Made by a program: the position numbers and the translations under genes
Part shown: in pieces, positions 16,330-24,200 of the stretch
How the letters are laid out: every line of letters starts with the position of its first letter
How positions within the stretch are numbered: position 1 is the stretch's first letter
Notes under the pieces: generated by a model
Databases searched by the model: none
The model's input: only the letters and a program-made list of their open reading frames with translations
What the model was told of the DNA's origin: nothing
NCBI GenBank assembly: GCA_900546575.1
Contig: URDM01000026.1
Location: 1 to 33,191, forward strand
Length of the DNA: 33,191 nt
Direction of reading: 5' to 3'
Source: an uncultured Prevotella sp.
GTDB lineage: Bacteria; Bacteroidota; Bacteroidia; Bacteroidales; Bacteroidaceae

Positions 16330-16794
16330 ATGGAATATATGTCACAAGAGTGCTACGACAAACTCGTAGCCGAACTTCGCCATATGGAACAGGTAGAGCT
16401 GCCACAGGTGCGCGATGCCATAGCCGAAGCTCGCGATAAGGGCGACTTGAGCGAGAACTTCGAATATCATGCAGCCAAGCGCGAGCAGGGTCGTCTGCTG
16501 GGACGCATCAGCTACAAGCAGAAGGTACTTGAGAATGCACGCGTCATCGACAAGACACGCCTTAAGGCCGACGTGGTAGGTATATTAAGTAAGGTAAAGA
16601 TAACCAACCTCAACAACAACCGCAGCATGTCGTACACAATAGTGAGCGCATCAGAGGCCAACCTTACCGAAGGAAAGATTTCCGTAAAATCGCCTATCGC
16701 ACAGGCTCTGCTCAACAAAAAGCCAGAGGATATAGTAGAGGTACGTGTGCCGGCAGGCATGTTGCGCTTGCGAATTGACAGCGTCGAGCTATAA
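16330..16794 (+). CDS. greA: Transcription elongation factor GreA
   Basis: The 154-residue product is full length for GreA. The N-terminal coiled coil (about 1-75) carries the acidic tip in GDLSENFEYHAAK, which reaches into RNA polymerase. The C-terminal FKBP-like domain includes SVKSPIAQALLNKKPEDIVEV. GreA stimulates cleavage of backtracked RNA in stalled polymerase. The ATG at 16330 is preferred over the nearby Met4 because it is the first in frame after the promoter; there is no Shine-Dalgarno. Confidence 0.95.
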   Translation: MEYMSQECYDKLVAELRHMEQVELPQVRDAIAEARDKGDLSENFEYHAAKREQGRLLGRISYKQKVLENARVIDKTRLKADVVGILSKVKITNLNNNRSMSYTIVSASEANLTEGKISVKSPIAQALLNKKPEDIVEVRVPAGMLRLRIDSVEL

Positions 16795-16840
16795 ATTCAC
16801 ATAAAAGATGTTAAACATTCGGCTAAACCACGAAGCAATG

Positions 16841-16871
16841 TTTGTCATCTAATTAAAAATGAGTACCTTTG
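16841..16871 (+). promoter_or_regulatory. Promoter of the rpsF-rpsR-rplI operon
   Basis: TTTG (16841-16844), exactly 19 nt, then TAccTTTG (16864-16871) is a perfect Bacteroidota promoter. The leader before rpsF is about 42 nt, AT-rich, without a Shine-Dalgarno. Confidence 0.82.
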
Positions 16872-16918
16872 CACCCGTAATTTTGCAAAAAGTAATTATA
16901 TTTTAATTTTTAACAACA

Positions 16919-17260
16919 ATGAATCGATACGAAACCGTTTTCATTTTGACTCCCGTTTTGTCTGATGAACAGATGAAGGAAGCGGTCGCAAAGTTCAAGA
17001 AGCTCCTCACCGATAACGGTGCTGAGATTGTGAACGAGGAGACCTGGGGACTCAAGAAGATGGCTTATGCTATTCAGAAGAAGTCAACAGGATTCTATTG
17101 CCTGCTCGAGTTCAAGGCTGAGCCAACAATTATCAAGACTCTCGAAACTGGCTATCGCCGCGACGAGAAAGTTATTCGTCACATGACAGTTAAGCTCGAC
17201 AAGTATGCTGCACAGTATGCTGAGAAGAGACGTAACAAATTTGCAAACAAGGAGGCTTAA
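16919..17260 (+). CDS. rpsF: 30S ribosomal protein bS6
   Basis: The 113-residue protein begins MNRYETVFILTPVLSDEQ, the family's first strand, and has the ETWGLKKMAYAIQKKSTGFY segment typical of bS6. It binds 16S rRNA with bS18 on the platform. Its ATG is preceded by TTTTTAACAACA with no Shine-Dalgarno. Its last codons, AAG GAG GCT, double as the Shine-Dalgarno of rpsR. Confidence 0.97.
   Translation: MNRYETVFILTPVLSDEQMKEAVAKFKKLLTDNGAEIVNEETWGLKKMAYAIQKKSTGFYCLLEFKAEPTIIKTLETGYRRDEKVIRHMTVKLDKYAAQYAEKRRNKFANKEA
17249..17255 (+). promoter_or_regulatory. Strong Shine-Dalgarno of rpsR
   Basis: AAGGAGG lies 8 nt before the rpsR ATG (17264) and within the last codons of rpsF. Such a sequence is very unusual in this window: apart from rplI, no other start I checked has one. 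Confidence 0.75.
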
Positions 17261-17263
17261 ATT

Positions 17264-17533
17264 ATGGCAGCAGTAGAATCAGAAATTCGCTATTTGACTC
17301 CACCTTCAGTGGACACACGCAAGAAGAAGTATTGCCGTTTCAAGAAGAGCGGTATCAAGTACATCGACTATAAGGATCCTGAGTTCCTCAAGAAGTTCTT
17401 GAACGAGCAGGGCAAGATCCTTCCCCGTCGTATCACAGGTACATCTTTGAAGTATCAGCGTCGCGTAGCACAGGCTGTTAAGCGTGCTCGCCAGATTGCT
17501 TTGCTTCCTTACGTAACCGATTTGATGAAATAA
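17264..17533 (+). CDS. rpsR: 30S ribosomal protein bS18
   Basis: The 89-residue protein has the bS18 core: KKYCRFKKSGIKYIDYKD, then LKKFLNEQGKILPRRITGTS and the basic RRVAQAVKRARQIALLPY helix. It pairs with bS6 on the 30S platform, near the 16S rRNA 3' tail. It starts 3 nt after the rpsF stop. As is usual in Bacteroidota, no ssb or priB gene interrupts the cluster. Confidence 0.97.
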   Translation: MAAVESEIRYLTPPSVDTRKKKYCRFKKSGIKYIDYKDPEFLKKFLNEQGKILPRRITGTSLKYQRRVAQAVKRARQIALLPYVTDLMK

Positions 17534-17537
17534 TTAT

Positions 17538-17545
17538 TAAGGAGG
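17538..17545 (+). promoter_or_regulatory. Strong Shine-Dalgarno of rplI
   Basis: TAAGGAGG lies 10 nt before the rplI ATG (17556), in the 22-nt gap between rpsR and rplI. It is the longest match to the 16S 3' tail before any gene here. Confidence 0.78.
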
Positions 17546-17555
17546 ACAACAAGCA

Positions 17556-18071
17556 ATGGAAATCATACTTAAAGAAGATATTATCGGACTGGGTTACAAG
17601 AACGACATCGTTAATGTAAAGAGTGGTTACGGTCGTAACTACCTCATTCCCCAGGGCAAGGGTGTAATCGCATCTGAATCAGCAAAGAAGGTTCTCGCTG
17701 AGAACTTGAAGCAGCAGGCTCACAAGCTCGCAGCTATCAAGGCTGAAGCTGAGAAGAAGGCTGAGAAGCTCAATGGCGTAGAGCTCGTTATCACCGCTAA
17801 GGTAAGCGCTACTGGTGCTACTTACGGTTCAGTTAACGCTGCTATCGTAGCTGAGGAGCTGAAGAACAAGGGCATCGAGGTTGATCGCAAGATCATCACA
17901 ATGCGCGACATCAAGCACGTTGGCGACTTCGAGGCTACAATCCACTTCCACAAGGAGGTTGAGGTTAAGGTTCCTGTTAAGGTTGTAGCTGAGAACGCTG
18001 CTGTAGAGGCTCCCGTTGAGGAGGCTCCTAAGGCAGAAGAGGCTGCACAGACTGAGGAGACAGCTGAGTAA
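17556..18071 (+). CDS. rplI: 50S ribosomal protein bL9
   Basis: The 171-residue protein has the N-terminal bL9 domain (EIILKEDIIGLGYKNDIVNVK, then GYGRNYLIPQGKG), a long linking helix (about 45-75) and the C-terminal domain (about 76-146). The last 25 residues are an Ala/Glu/Val-rich acidic tail, a common lineage-specific extension that is probably disordered. bL9 stabilises the L1 stalk base and reading frame. It ends the ribosomal operon, with a terminator beginning 20 nt later. Confidence 0.97.
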   Translation: MEIILKEDIIGLGYKNDIVNVKSGYGRNYLIPQGKGVIASESAKKVLAENLKQQAHKLAAIKAEAEKKAEKLNGVELVITAKVSATGATYGSVNAAIVAEELKNKGIEVDRKIITMRDIKHVGDFEATIHFHKEVEVKVPVKVVAENAAVEAPVEEAPKAEEAAQTEETAE

Positions 18072-18092
18072 TTTTTACAGCAACCAATAAAA

Positions 18093-18129
18093 AAGGAGGA
18101 AAGCAGCAATGCCTTCCTCCTTCTTTTTT
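18093..18129 (+). terminator. Terminator after rplI (repeat copy 1)
   Basis: The stem AAGGAGGAA (18093-18101) and TTCCTCCTT (18114-18122) is extended inward by GCA/TGC around a GCAA loop, with a T-run at 18124-18129. The A-run on its left makes it usable in both directions. Confidence 0.85.
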
Positions 18130-18203
18130 ATTGTTACATCTCGATTATTCACTGGAACATCGCTTGTACAATCCCATGATTTCTTATAGCAACCAATAAA
18201 AAA

Positions 18204-18241
18204 AAGGAGGAAAGCAGCAATACTCTCCTCCTTCTTTTTTT
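18204..18241 (-). terminator. Terminator after rubrerythrin (repeat copy 2)
   Basis: The stem AAGGAGGA (18204-18211) and TCCTCCTT (18226-18233) is flanked by A and T runs on either side, so it can work bidirectionally. It directly follows the rubrerythrin stop on the minus strand. Confidence 0.78.
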
Positions 18242-18256
18242 ATTGTTATTTCTTGA

Positions 18257-18817
18257 TTATTTACCGAAATAACGCTTGTACAATCCCATGAAGCCAGCGC
18301 AATGACGAGCCTCGTCCTTTGCCATCTCATGAACTGTGTCGTGTGTTGCATCCATACCAGCAGCCTTAGCGTTCTTTGCGATACGGAACTTGTCCTCGCA
18401 TGCACCACGCTCAGCAGCAATACGTGCCTCAAGATTGCTCTTTGTATCCTTCAATACATCGCCCAGCAGTTCAGCAAACTTGCTTGCATGCTCAGCCTCC
18501 TCAAAAGCATAACGCTTGAAGGCCTCAGCAATTTCAGGATATCCCTCACGGTCGGCCTGACGGCTCATAGCCAGATACATACCTACCTCACCACACTCAC
18601 CATTGAAGTGGGTCTCAAGGTCCTTAATCATCTCAGCAGTTGCATCTTCCTTGCGTGCAGCACCAAGAGTGTGAACAGTTGCGAAAGCTGGGCCGTCTGT
18701 CGGGTCTTCCAATTCCTTGAACTTGCTTGCCGGAGCCTTGCATACCGGACACTTCTCAGGAGCTTCTGTACCTTCATAGATATAACCACATACTGTGCAA
18801 ATAAATTTCTTCTTCAT
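18257..18817 (-). CDS. rbr: Rubrerythrin with N-terminal rubredoxin domain (reverse type)
   Basis: The 186-residue protein has a rubredoxin-like iron site first (Cys7, Cys10, Cys23, Cys26) and a ferritin-like diiron four-helix domain after it (about 50-186, with GECGEVGMYL, FEEAEHASKF and MAKDEARHC supplying carboxylates and His). Classical rubrerythrin has the opposite order; this order is known as reverse rubrerythrin in anaerobes. These proteins reduce hydrogen peroxide to water with electrons from NADH-linked partners. It follows the Fur-family regulator by 28 nt on the same strand, so peroxide-controlled expression is likely. Confidence 0.92.
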   Translation of the reverse strand: MKKKFICTVCGYIYEGTEAPEKCPVCKAPASKFKELEDPTDGPAFATVHTLGAARKEDATAEMIKDLETHFNGECGEVGMYLAMSRQADREGYPEIAEAFKRYAFEEAEHASKFAELLGDVLKDTKSNLEARIAAERGACEDKFRIAKNAKAAGMDATHDTVHEMAKDEARHCAGFMGLYKRYFGK

Positions 18818-18845
18818 AATGTTATTGTTTTAAAAGTTTTATAAT

Positions 18846-19271
18846 TCAGTTTTCATTCTTTTCCTTCATACATTCGCTACATACGCCCTTGTAATAAAGC
18901 TGTACGTCGTCAACCGAATGCCCGCCCACCGTCTTGCATGACAGCAAGGGCGAAACCTCATCGAATATATCGTACACCTTCCTACATTGCTTGCAATAGA
19001 AATGAGCATGCGCATTGACATTTCCGTCATAGCATACTCTATGCTCATCTATCGTAATCATCTGAGCCGCATTGTTCTCAGACAGCAGACGTAGAGTGTT
19101 GTAAACTGTAGTGCGACTAAGAGTAGGCATCTTGCCACACAAGCCACGATAGACATCGTCAACCGTGGGATGGGTATAGTGCGTTAGCAAATAATGCATT
19201 ATCGCTATACGCTGTACAGAGGGCTTTACACCACACTCTGTCAAACGGGCTATTGCTTCTTTTGAATTCAT
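18846..19271 (-). CDS. Fur-family regulator, probably PerR-like
   Basis: The 141-residue protein has a winged helix with recognition helix TLSRTTVYNTLRLL (50-63). A His-rich metal segment HAHFYCKQC follows, and structural zinc pairs are Cys93/Cys96 and Cys131/Cys134. Fur, PerR and Zur share this frame, so sequence alone does not settle the metal. Cotranscription with a peroxide-reducing rubrerythrin favours PerR, which senses peroxide by metal-catalysed His oxidation. A perfect inverted repeat sits at its own promoter, consistent with autoregulation. Confidence 0.88.
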   Translation of the reverse strand: MNSKEAIARLTECGVKPSVQRIAIMHYLLTHYTHPTVDDVYRGLCGKMPTLSRTTVYNTLRLLSENNAAQMITIDEHRVCYDGNVNAHAHFYCKQCRKVYDIFDEVSPLLSCKTVGGHSVDDVQLYYKGVCSECMKEKNEN

Positions 19272-19291
19272 ATTCTTGTTTTCTACATTTG

Positions 19292-19322
19292 CAAAGATAC
19301 AACATTATCTGGAACAAGCAAA
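19292..19322 (-). promoter_or_regulatory. Promoter of the Fur/PerR-rubrerythrin operon
   Basis: On the minus strand TTTG (19319-19322), 19 nt, then TAtcTTTG (19292-19299) is a perfect Bacteroidota promoter. The leader to the ATG at 19271 is only about 15 nt. Confidence 0.78.
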
Positions 19323-19324
19323 GA

Positions 19325-19349
19325 AAAGTTGTAATTTTTACAACTTTTA
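19325..19349. promoter_or_regulatory. Perfect 11-bp inverted repeat, candidate PerR/Fur operator
   Basis: AAAAGTTGTAA (19325-19335), a 3-nt centre TTT, and TTACAACTTTT (19339-19349) form a perfect dyad. It begins 2 bp upstream of the -33 element of the Fur-family gene. Size, AT-richness and dyad form suit a Fur/PerR-family dimer site. It has no T-run and is not placed as a terminator. Confidence 0.65.
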
Positions 19350-19498
19350 ATCCGTTATAATACTACATTAACCTTTATATGCACCATCTCAATTCTGCAA
19401 TGACAAAACACACACAAAAAAGCAATAACATTAAAGCTATTGCGTTACATCTATTATATAGAGAGAATGTGGAACAATTATTATAATGTGTATAAGCA

Positions 19499-19987
19499 AT
19501 GCAGAACTTTGCAGCAATAGATTTCGAAACAGCCAACAATGAGCGGTCATCAGTCTGCTCTGTCGGTGTAGTTATAGTGCGCAACGGAGAGATAGTAGAC
19601 AGGTTCTACTCACTCATCAAGCCCGAACCTGAATATTACAACTATTGGTGTAGTCAGGTGCATGGTTTGTGTGCCGCCGATACTGACAACGCCCCTATCT
19701 TTCCTGACGTATGGAAGCAGATAGAGCCCAAGATATCCGGTCTTCCTCTTGTAGCACACAACAAGGCTTTCGATGAGAGTTGTCTGAAAGCCGTGTTCCG
19801 CGTCTATCAGATGGACTATCCCGACTATCCCTTCTACTGCACCTGCGTGTCGTCGCGCAGAGTCTGGCCTCAAGGCAAGCACACTCTTGATATTATAGCT
19901 GCCCGTTGTGGCTATAATTTGTCACATCACCATCACGCCCTGGCCGACGCAGAAGCCTGCGCAGCCATAGCATTGGAGATATTGTAG
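19499..19987 (+). CDS. DEDDh 3'-5' exonuclease (DNA polymerase III epsilon-like)
   Basis: The 162-residue single-domain protein has the DEDDh motifs: FAAIDFETAN with Asp8 and Glu10, the middle LVAHNKAFD motif, and HHALADAEA with His145 and Asp150. It resembles the proofreading epsilon/RNase T group but has no polymerase-binding tail or BRCT domain, so it is likely a stand-alone exonuclease in repair or RNA turnover. The 227 nt upstream hold the Fur operon promoter and operator but no clear plus-strand promoter. Confidence 0.88.
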   Translation: MQNFAAIDFETANNERSSVCSVGVVIVRNGEIVDRFYSLIKPEPEYYNYWCSQVHGLCAADTDNAPIFPDVWKQIEPKISGLPLVAHNKAFDESCLKAVFRVYQMDYPDYPFYCTCVSSRRVWPQGKHTLDIIAARCGYNLSHHHHALADAEACAAIALEIL

Positions 19988-20030
19988 AACAAGAATCAAG
20001 TTATGGGCAAGACATAACATAATAATACTT

Positions 20031-20096
20031 GGCAAAGTAATATATATTAAACGGTCAAGTAATATATATTAAATGGCAAAGTAATATATATTGCTC
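20031..20096. repeat. 22-bp tandem repeat, three copies
   Basis: Three consecutive 22-bp units (20031-20052, 20053-20074, 20075-20096) share the core AAGTAATATATATT. They end 20 bp before the -7 box of the cyclophilin gene, so they cover its -33 region. They could be direct-repeat operators or replication slippage. Confidence 0.8.
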
Positions 20097-20116
20097 AAAT
20101 TCCCAACTTTTTGTTG

Positions 20117-20124
20117 TAACTTTG
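20117..20124 (+). promoter_or_regulatory. Likely -7 box of the cyclophilin promoter
   Basis: TAacTTTG fits the -7 consensus, 24 nt before the ATG at 20149. The -33 position falls in the last unit of the 22-bp repeat and has no clear TTTG. Confidence 0.55.
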
Positions 20125-20148
20125 CAGTATAAGAAACATTTAAGAACA

Positions 20149-20889
20149 ATGGCAAAGATAAAGATCGAAACACAGAATGGCGACATCATTGTGCGCCTTT
20201 ATGACGACACCCCCAAACATCGTGACAACATGCTTAAGCTGGCTGGCGAGGGCTTCTATGACGGAACTCTGTTTCATCGTGTTATTAAAGACTTCATGAT
20301 TCAAGGCGGCGACCCTGACTCGAAAGGTGCACCTGCCGGCAAGCATCTCGGAGCTGGCGGTCCCGACTATACTATTGAGGCTGAGATAAAGCCCAATCTC
20401 TTCCACAAGCGTGGCGCCTTGTGTGCTGCACGTCTTGGCGATGAGGTGAATCCCAACAAGGAGTCGAGCGGCAGCCAGTTCTATATTGTTTGGGGCGACA
20501 TCTACAAGACTGCGCAACTGAAGCAGATGGAGAAGCAGATGAAGCAGAACCAGGAGATTACTACATTCAACGACCTCGTGACTTATCACAAGGACCAGAT
20601 TATGGAGATGCGACGCAATCGCGACCGTGCCGGGCTACAGGAGTTGCAGGACAGTCTGCAGAAGGAGGCTAAGGAAATATGCAAGCAGCAGCCTGTAGGC
20701 TTCACTGAGGAACAGATAAATGCCTACACAACAATAGGTGGCACTCCGTTCCTCGACAGAGAATATACAGTATTCGGCGAGGTAGAAAGCGGTATGGACA
20801 TCGTTGAACAAATAATAAACGTGGATACAGATTCTGCCGACCGTCCCAAAGAAGACATCATTATCAATAAGGTTTCGGTCATGGAATAA
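20149..20889 (+). CDS. Cyclophilin-type peptidyl-prolyl isomerase
   Basis: I chose ATG 20149 (MAKIKIETQNGDI), giving 246 residues. An in-frame ATG at 20122 overlaps the -7 box. The cyclophilin fold shows FYDGTLFHRVIKDFMIQGGDP, then SSGSQFYIVWGD and a C-terminal TVFGEVESGMDIVEQI. A helical insert of about 80 residues (about 125-205, charged, KQMEKQMKQNQE) splits the domain, a form common in Bacteroidota. There is no signal peptide, so it acts in the cytoplasm on Xaa-Pro bonds. Confidence 0.92.
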   Translation: MAKIKIETQNGDIIVRLYDDTPKHRDNMLKLAGEGFYDGTLFHRVIKDFMIQGGDPDSKGAPAGKHLGAGGPDYTIEAEIKPNLFHKRGALCAARLGDEVNPNKESSGSQFYIVWGDIYKTAQLKQMEKQMKQNQEITTFNDLVTYHKDQIMEMRRNRDRAGLQELQDSLQKEAKEICKQQPVGFTEEQINAYTTIGGTPFLDREYTVFGEVESGMDIVEQIINVDTDSADRPKEDIIINKVSVME

Positions 20890-20893
20890 GCCA

Positions 20894-20970
20894 TAGTCAC
20901 GAATTATCACGAATTAAGGAAATGAATAATTCATGACTAAAAGAAATAATTCATGGATAATTCGTGACTA
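20894..20970. repeat. Nested inverted repeat, 15-bp perfect outer arms
   Basis: The outer arms TAGTCACGAATTATC (20894-20908) and GATAATTCGTGACTA (20956-20970) are perfectly complementary. Inside, AATAATTCATG occurs twice and GAATTA elements add smaller stems. No T-run follows, so it is more like an intergenic repeat element than a simple terminator. It separates the cyclophilin gene from the next small gene. Confidence 0.72.
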
Positions 20971-20990
20971 AACAAATAAACGATAAAGAT

Positions 20991-21254
20991 ATGATTACAA
21001 AAGACTGTATCGAATCGGCATATTGCTTCTTTCATCAAAAATGGCGCGTGTACAAGTACAGCAACAACCTTCGGCAGAAGGACGATATAGAGTACTCCAT
21101 AGCCTCTTATGTTGAGTCGATGAACCGTCAGCTATACGAAACTATAGCTGACGGCAAATCAGACTTCCTGACCGACCACACTTCTTTTGCTACAGACATG
21201 CAAGCAGCCATAAACCGACTTGACACAATGGCTGCCAATACTGAACAACAATAA
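20991..21254 (+). CDS. Small protein of unknown function (87 aa)
   Basis: I chose ATG 20991 (MITKDCIESAYCFFHQKWRV); an ATG nine codons upstream at 20964 lies inside the inverted repeat. The 87-residue product is helical and soluble, with an aromatic N-terminal segment (YCFFHQKWRVYKYS) and a polar C-terminus. It lies 20 nt before the addA-type gene on the same strand, so it is probably in that operon. I do not recognise a domain. Confidence 0.7.
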   Translation: MITKDCIESAYCFFHQKWRVYKYSNNLRQKDDIEYSIASYVESMNRQLYETIADGKSDFLTDHTSFATDMQAAINRLDTMAANTEQQ

Positions 21255-21274
21255 CGGCCTAAAACCAACAGCTT

Positions 21275-24200
21275 ATGAATACCGCACATAAAGCACTCAC
21301 AGTATATAAAGCCAGCGCAGGTAGTGGCAAGACATTCACACTTTCCGTAGAATACATCAAACTGCTTATCAACGACCCTACGAGTTTTCGCTCCACACTT
21401 GCCGTGACATTCACCAACAAGGCAACCGAGGAAATGAAGGTTCGTATACTGAGCCAGTTGTATGGCATATGGAAACGACTGCCTGACTCGAAAAGCTACA
21501 TTGAGAAGATAAAGACTGACATGGACGTTACGGAGGTGTTCATGGCTGAACGTGCGGGTATGGCACTTCACAATATAGTGAACAACTATAGCTACTTCCG
21601 TATTGAAACTATCGACTCCTTCTTCCAGAGTGTTCTGCGCAATCTGGCACGCGAACTCGACCTTACTGCCAACCTGCGCGTCGAACTCAACGACTATCAG
21701 ATAGAACGTAATGCCGTTGACGACCTGATAGACAATCTCTCGGAAGACGACCAAGTCTTGGCGTGGATAATGGACTATATACACGAGAATCTGCAAGACG
21801 ACAAGAACTGGAACGTGATAGGACAGATAAAGAAGTTCGGCGAGAACATCTTCCGCGAATTCTATAAGACCAACAGCAAGCTGCTTAACGAGAAATTGCT
21901 CGAGGAGGGATTCTTCAAGCAATACACGTCTAAATTGCGCAGTTTGCGTAATGAGGCTGAGGCGGAGATAGTTAATGAGGCAGAACTCTTCTTCGACATT
22001 CTTAATAACAACGGCATCGACATTCAAGACCTTAGTTATGGCAAGAGCGGACCTGCCGGATATTTTGTCAAGATACGATCGGGCGTGTACGACGAGAGTC
22101 TGATAACCAGCAGGGTTAAGACTGCCATGGACAATGGCAATGGTGACGGTTGGGTGAAGAAGACTGCTGATGCCGAACTGAAAGCAATTGCCTCATCCAA
22201 GCTGGCTCCTGCCCTGATTAATGCCGAGAAGACAAGATGCCGCAACTGGCCCATATACCAATCGGCTGTACTCACCCTTCGACACCTTAACCAGTTGCGA
22301 CTGCTCAACAGCATTGAAAACAAGGTGAGAGACATGAACCAGGAAGCCAACCGCTTCCTGCTCAGCGACACCCATACCCTACTCCACTCTCTCATAAAGG
22401 ACAGCGACTCGCCATTCATATTCGAGAAGATAGGTACGCGACTCAACAACATAATGATTGACGAATTCCAGGACACGAGTACCGTACAATGGCAGAACTT
22501 CAAGGTGCTGCTTGAGGAATGCATGAGCCACAGTAGTGAGCAAGGCAACCTTATAGTGGGCGACGTGAAGCAGAGCATATACAGATGGCGGTCGGGCGAC
22601 TGGCGTATGCTTAACAACATTGAACGTGAATTCCCTACAATGGGAAACATGCTCAATGTGAAGAGTCTTGACACCAACTACCGTTCGTCGAGACGTGTCA
22701 TCAACTTCAACAACGCCTTCTTTACACAGGCTGCCGAAATAGAATACAGAGACCTTACTAATGGCGACGAACTTCAAGACGAGAATACCGACAACTCTGC
22801 CAAACAGCTTAAGAAGGCCTACTCGGATGTAGAGCAGAACGTGCCTGACTTCAGAAAGCAAACCGGATACGTAAGTGTTGAGCTGCTGCCACAGGATGAC
22901 TATCTCGAACAGACACTACAGAAGACTGCCGATGCTGTAAGAGAACTGCTTGAAGCTGGAGCCGAGAGTTCTGACATAGCTATAATAGTACGTTCGAACA
23001 GTACCATACAGCAATTGGCAGAATACTTTGCCGAAGCGATGCCCGACGTGAGAATAGTGTCTGACGAAGCTTTCAGACTGGATAGTGCCGACTCTGTAAA
23101 CATCATAGTCAATGCCATGCATTGCCTCACCCACAACGACGACAAAATTTCCAGGACATACATAGCCAAGGCTTATCAGATAAGGGTATTGGGCAAGGAC
23201 AACGAATTGGTTGACCGATTGCTGGCTACCGAAGATGGCGTCAATGAGTCCTTGCCAAAGCAGTTTGCCGACAATACTCCCGACCTGCTTGCTATGCCGC
23301 TATACGAACTGGCAGAGAAGCTGTACGACATATTCGGCCTTAAGAACATAGAGGGCGAAGACGCATACATATATGCATTCTACGACTGCCTGACCGACTA
23401 TCTTAAGAACAATACCGCCGACATTGACAAGTTTGTAGAGGAATGGGACGACAGCATCTGCTCGAAGACCATTCAGGTGAACACCACACAAGGCATCCGA
23501 CTCATAACCATACACAAGAGTAAGGGACTGGAGTTTGAAAACGTTATAATACCCTTCTGCGACTGGAGCATCGAGAAGACCAACACTATATGGTGCTCGC
23601 CTAAGGTGGCACCCTTCAACGAACTGCCACTCGTGCCTGTCGACTTCAACGCCAAACAGATGAAGGGTACAATATTTGAGGACGACTACAACGACGAGCA
23701 TCTGCAGAACTGTGTAGACAATCTCAACCTTCTGTACGTAGCCTTCACACGTGCTTCACAAAGTCTGTACGTGTTAGCCCGAAGGGGAAATGCCAACCAA
23801 CGCTCATACACCATAGAAGAAGCCATAGGCAATATGGAACTTGAAGATGGCATACTGGAGGGTGATCCAAGCGACAAGAAGTGCATTATAAAATATACAT
23901 ACGGCACTCTTGAGACTGCCGACAAGAAGAAGGCTACGCAATCGGACAACATATTCATGCCTCAGGTAAGCAACAAGAACGTGAAAATGGTGACTTACGA
24001 CAGCCATACCGACTTCAGACAGAGCAATAAGAGCCGTGAGTTTGTGTGCGATGAGGACGACAGCAACAGCGAGGAGAAGCAACGACTGGCGTACATAAAG
24101 ACGGGAAGAGTGCTTCACCACCTCTTTGCTACCATAAATACTACTGATGACATTGAGCCAAGTCTGAAGAAACTGGAGATTGAAGGACTTATTGAAGACA

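Larger units (their letters stand above)
18079..18291. repeat. Imperfect direct duplication of rubrerythrin 3' end plus terminator
   Basis: Copy 1 (18079-18179) and copy 2 (18188-18291) are offset by about 109 bp and align end to end, with indels in the A and T runs. Copy 2 holds the real end of the rubrerythrin gene. Copy 1 on the minus strand still reads IMGLYKRCSSE and stop, against FMGLYKRYFGK and stop in the intact gene. It is thus a remnant of a duplicated or deleted rubrerythrin copy. Each copy carries its own hairpin. Confidence 0.85.

Noticed and set aside
18109..18189. 26-codon ORF starting MPSSFFF with AAGGAGG 9 nt upstream
   Set aside because: The apparent Shine-Dalgarno and ATG are the stem and loop of the rplI terminator, and copy 2 of the repeat lacks the ATG. 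It does show that AAGGAGG can occur by chance here.
20031..20096. Possible CRISPR array
   Set aside because: The 22-bp units are contiguous with no unique spacers, and no cas genes are present.
21128..22027. 299-codon minus-strand frame opposite the start of addA
   Set aside because: It overlaps an unmistakable helicase gene with conserved motifs and has no recognisable product.
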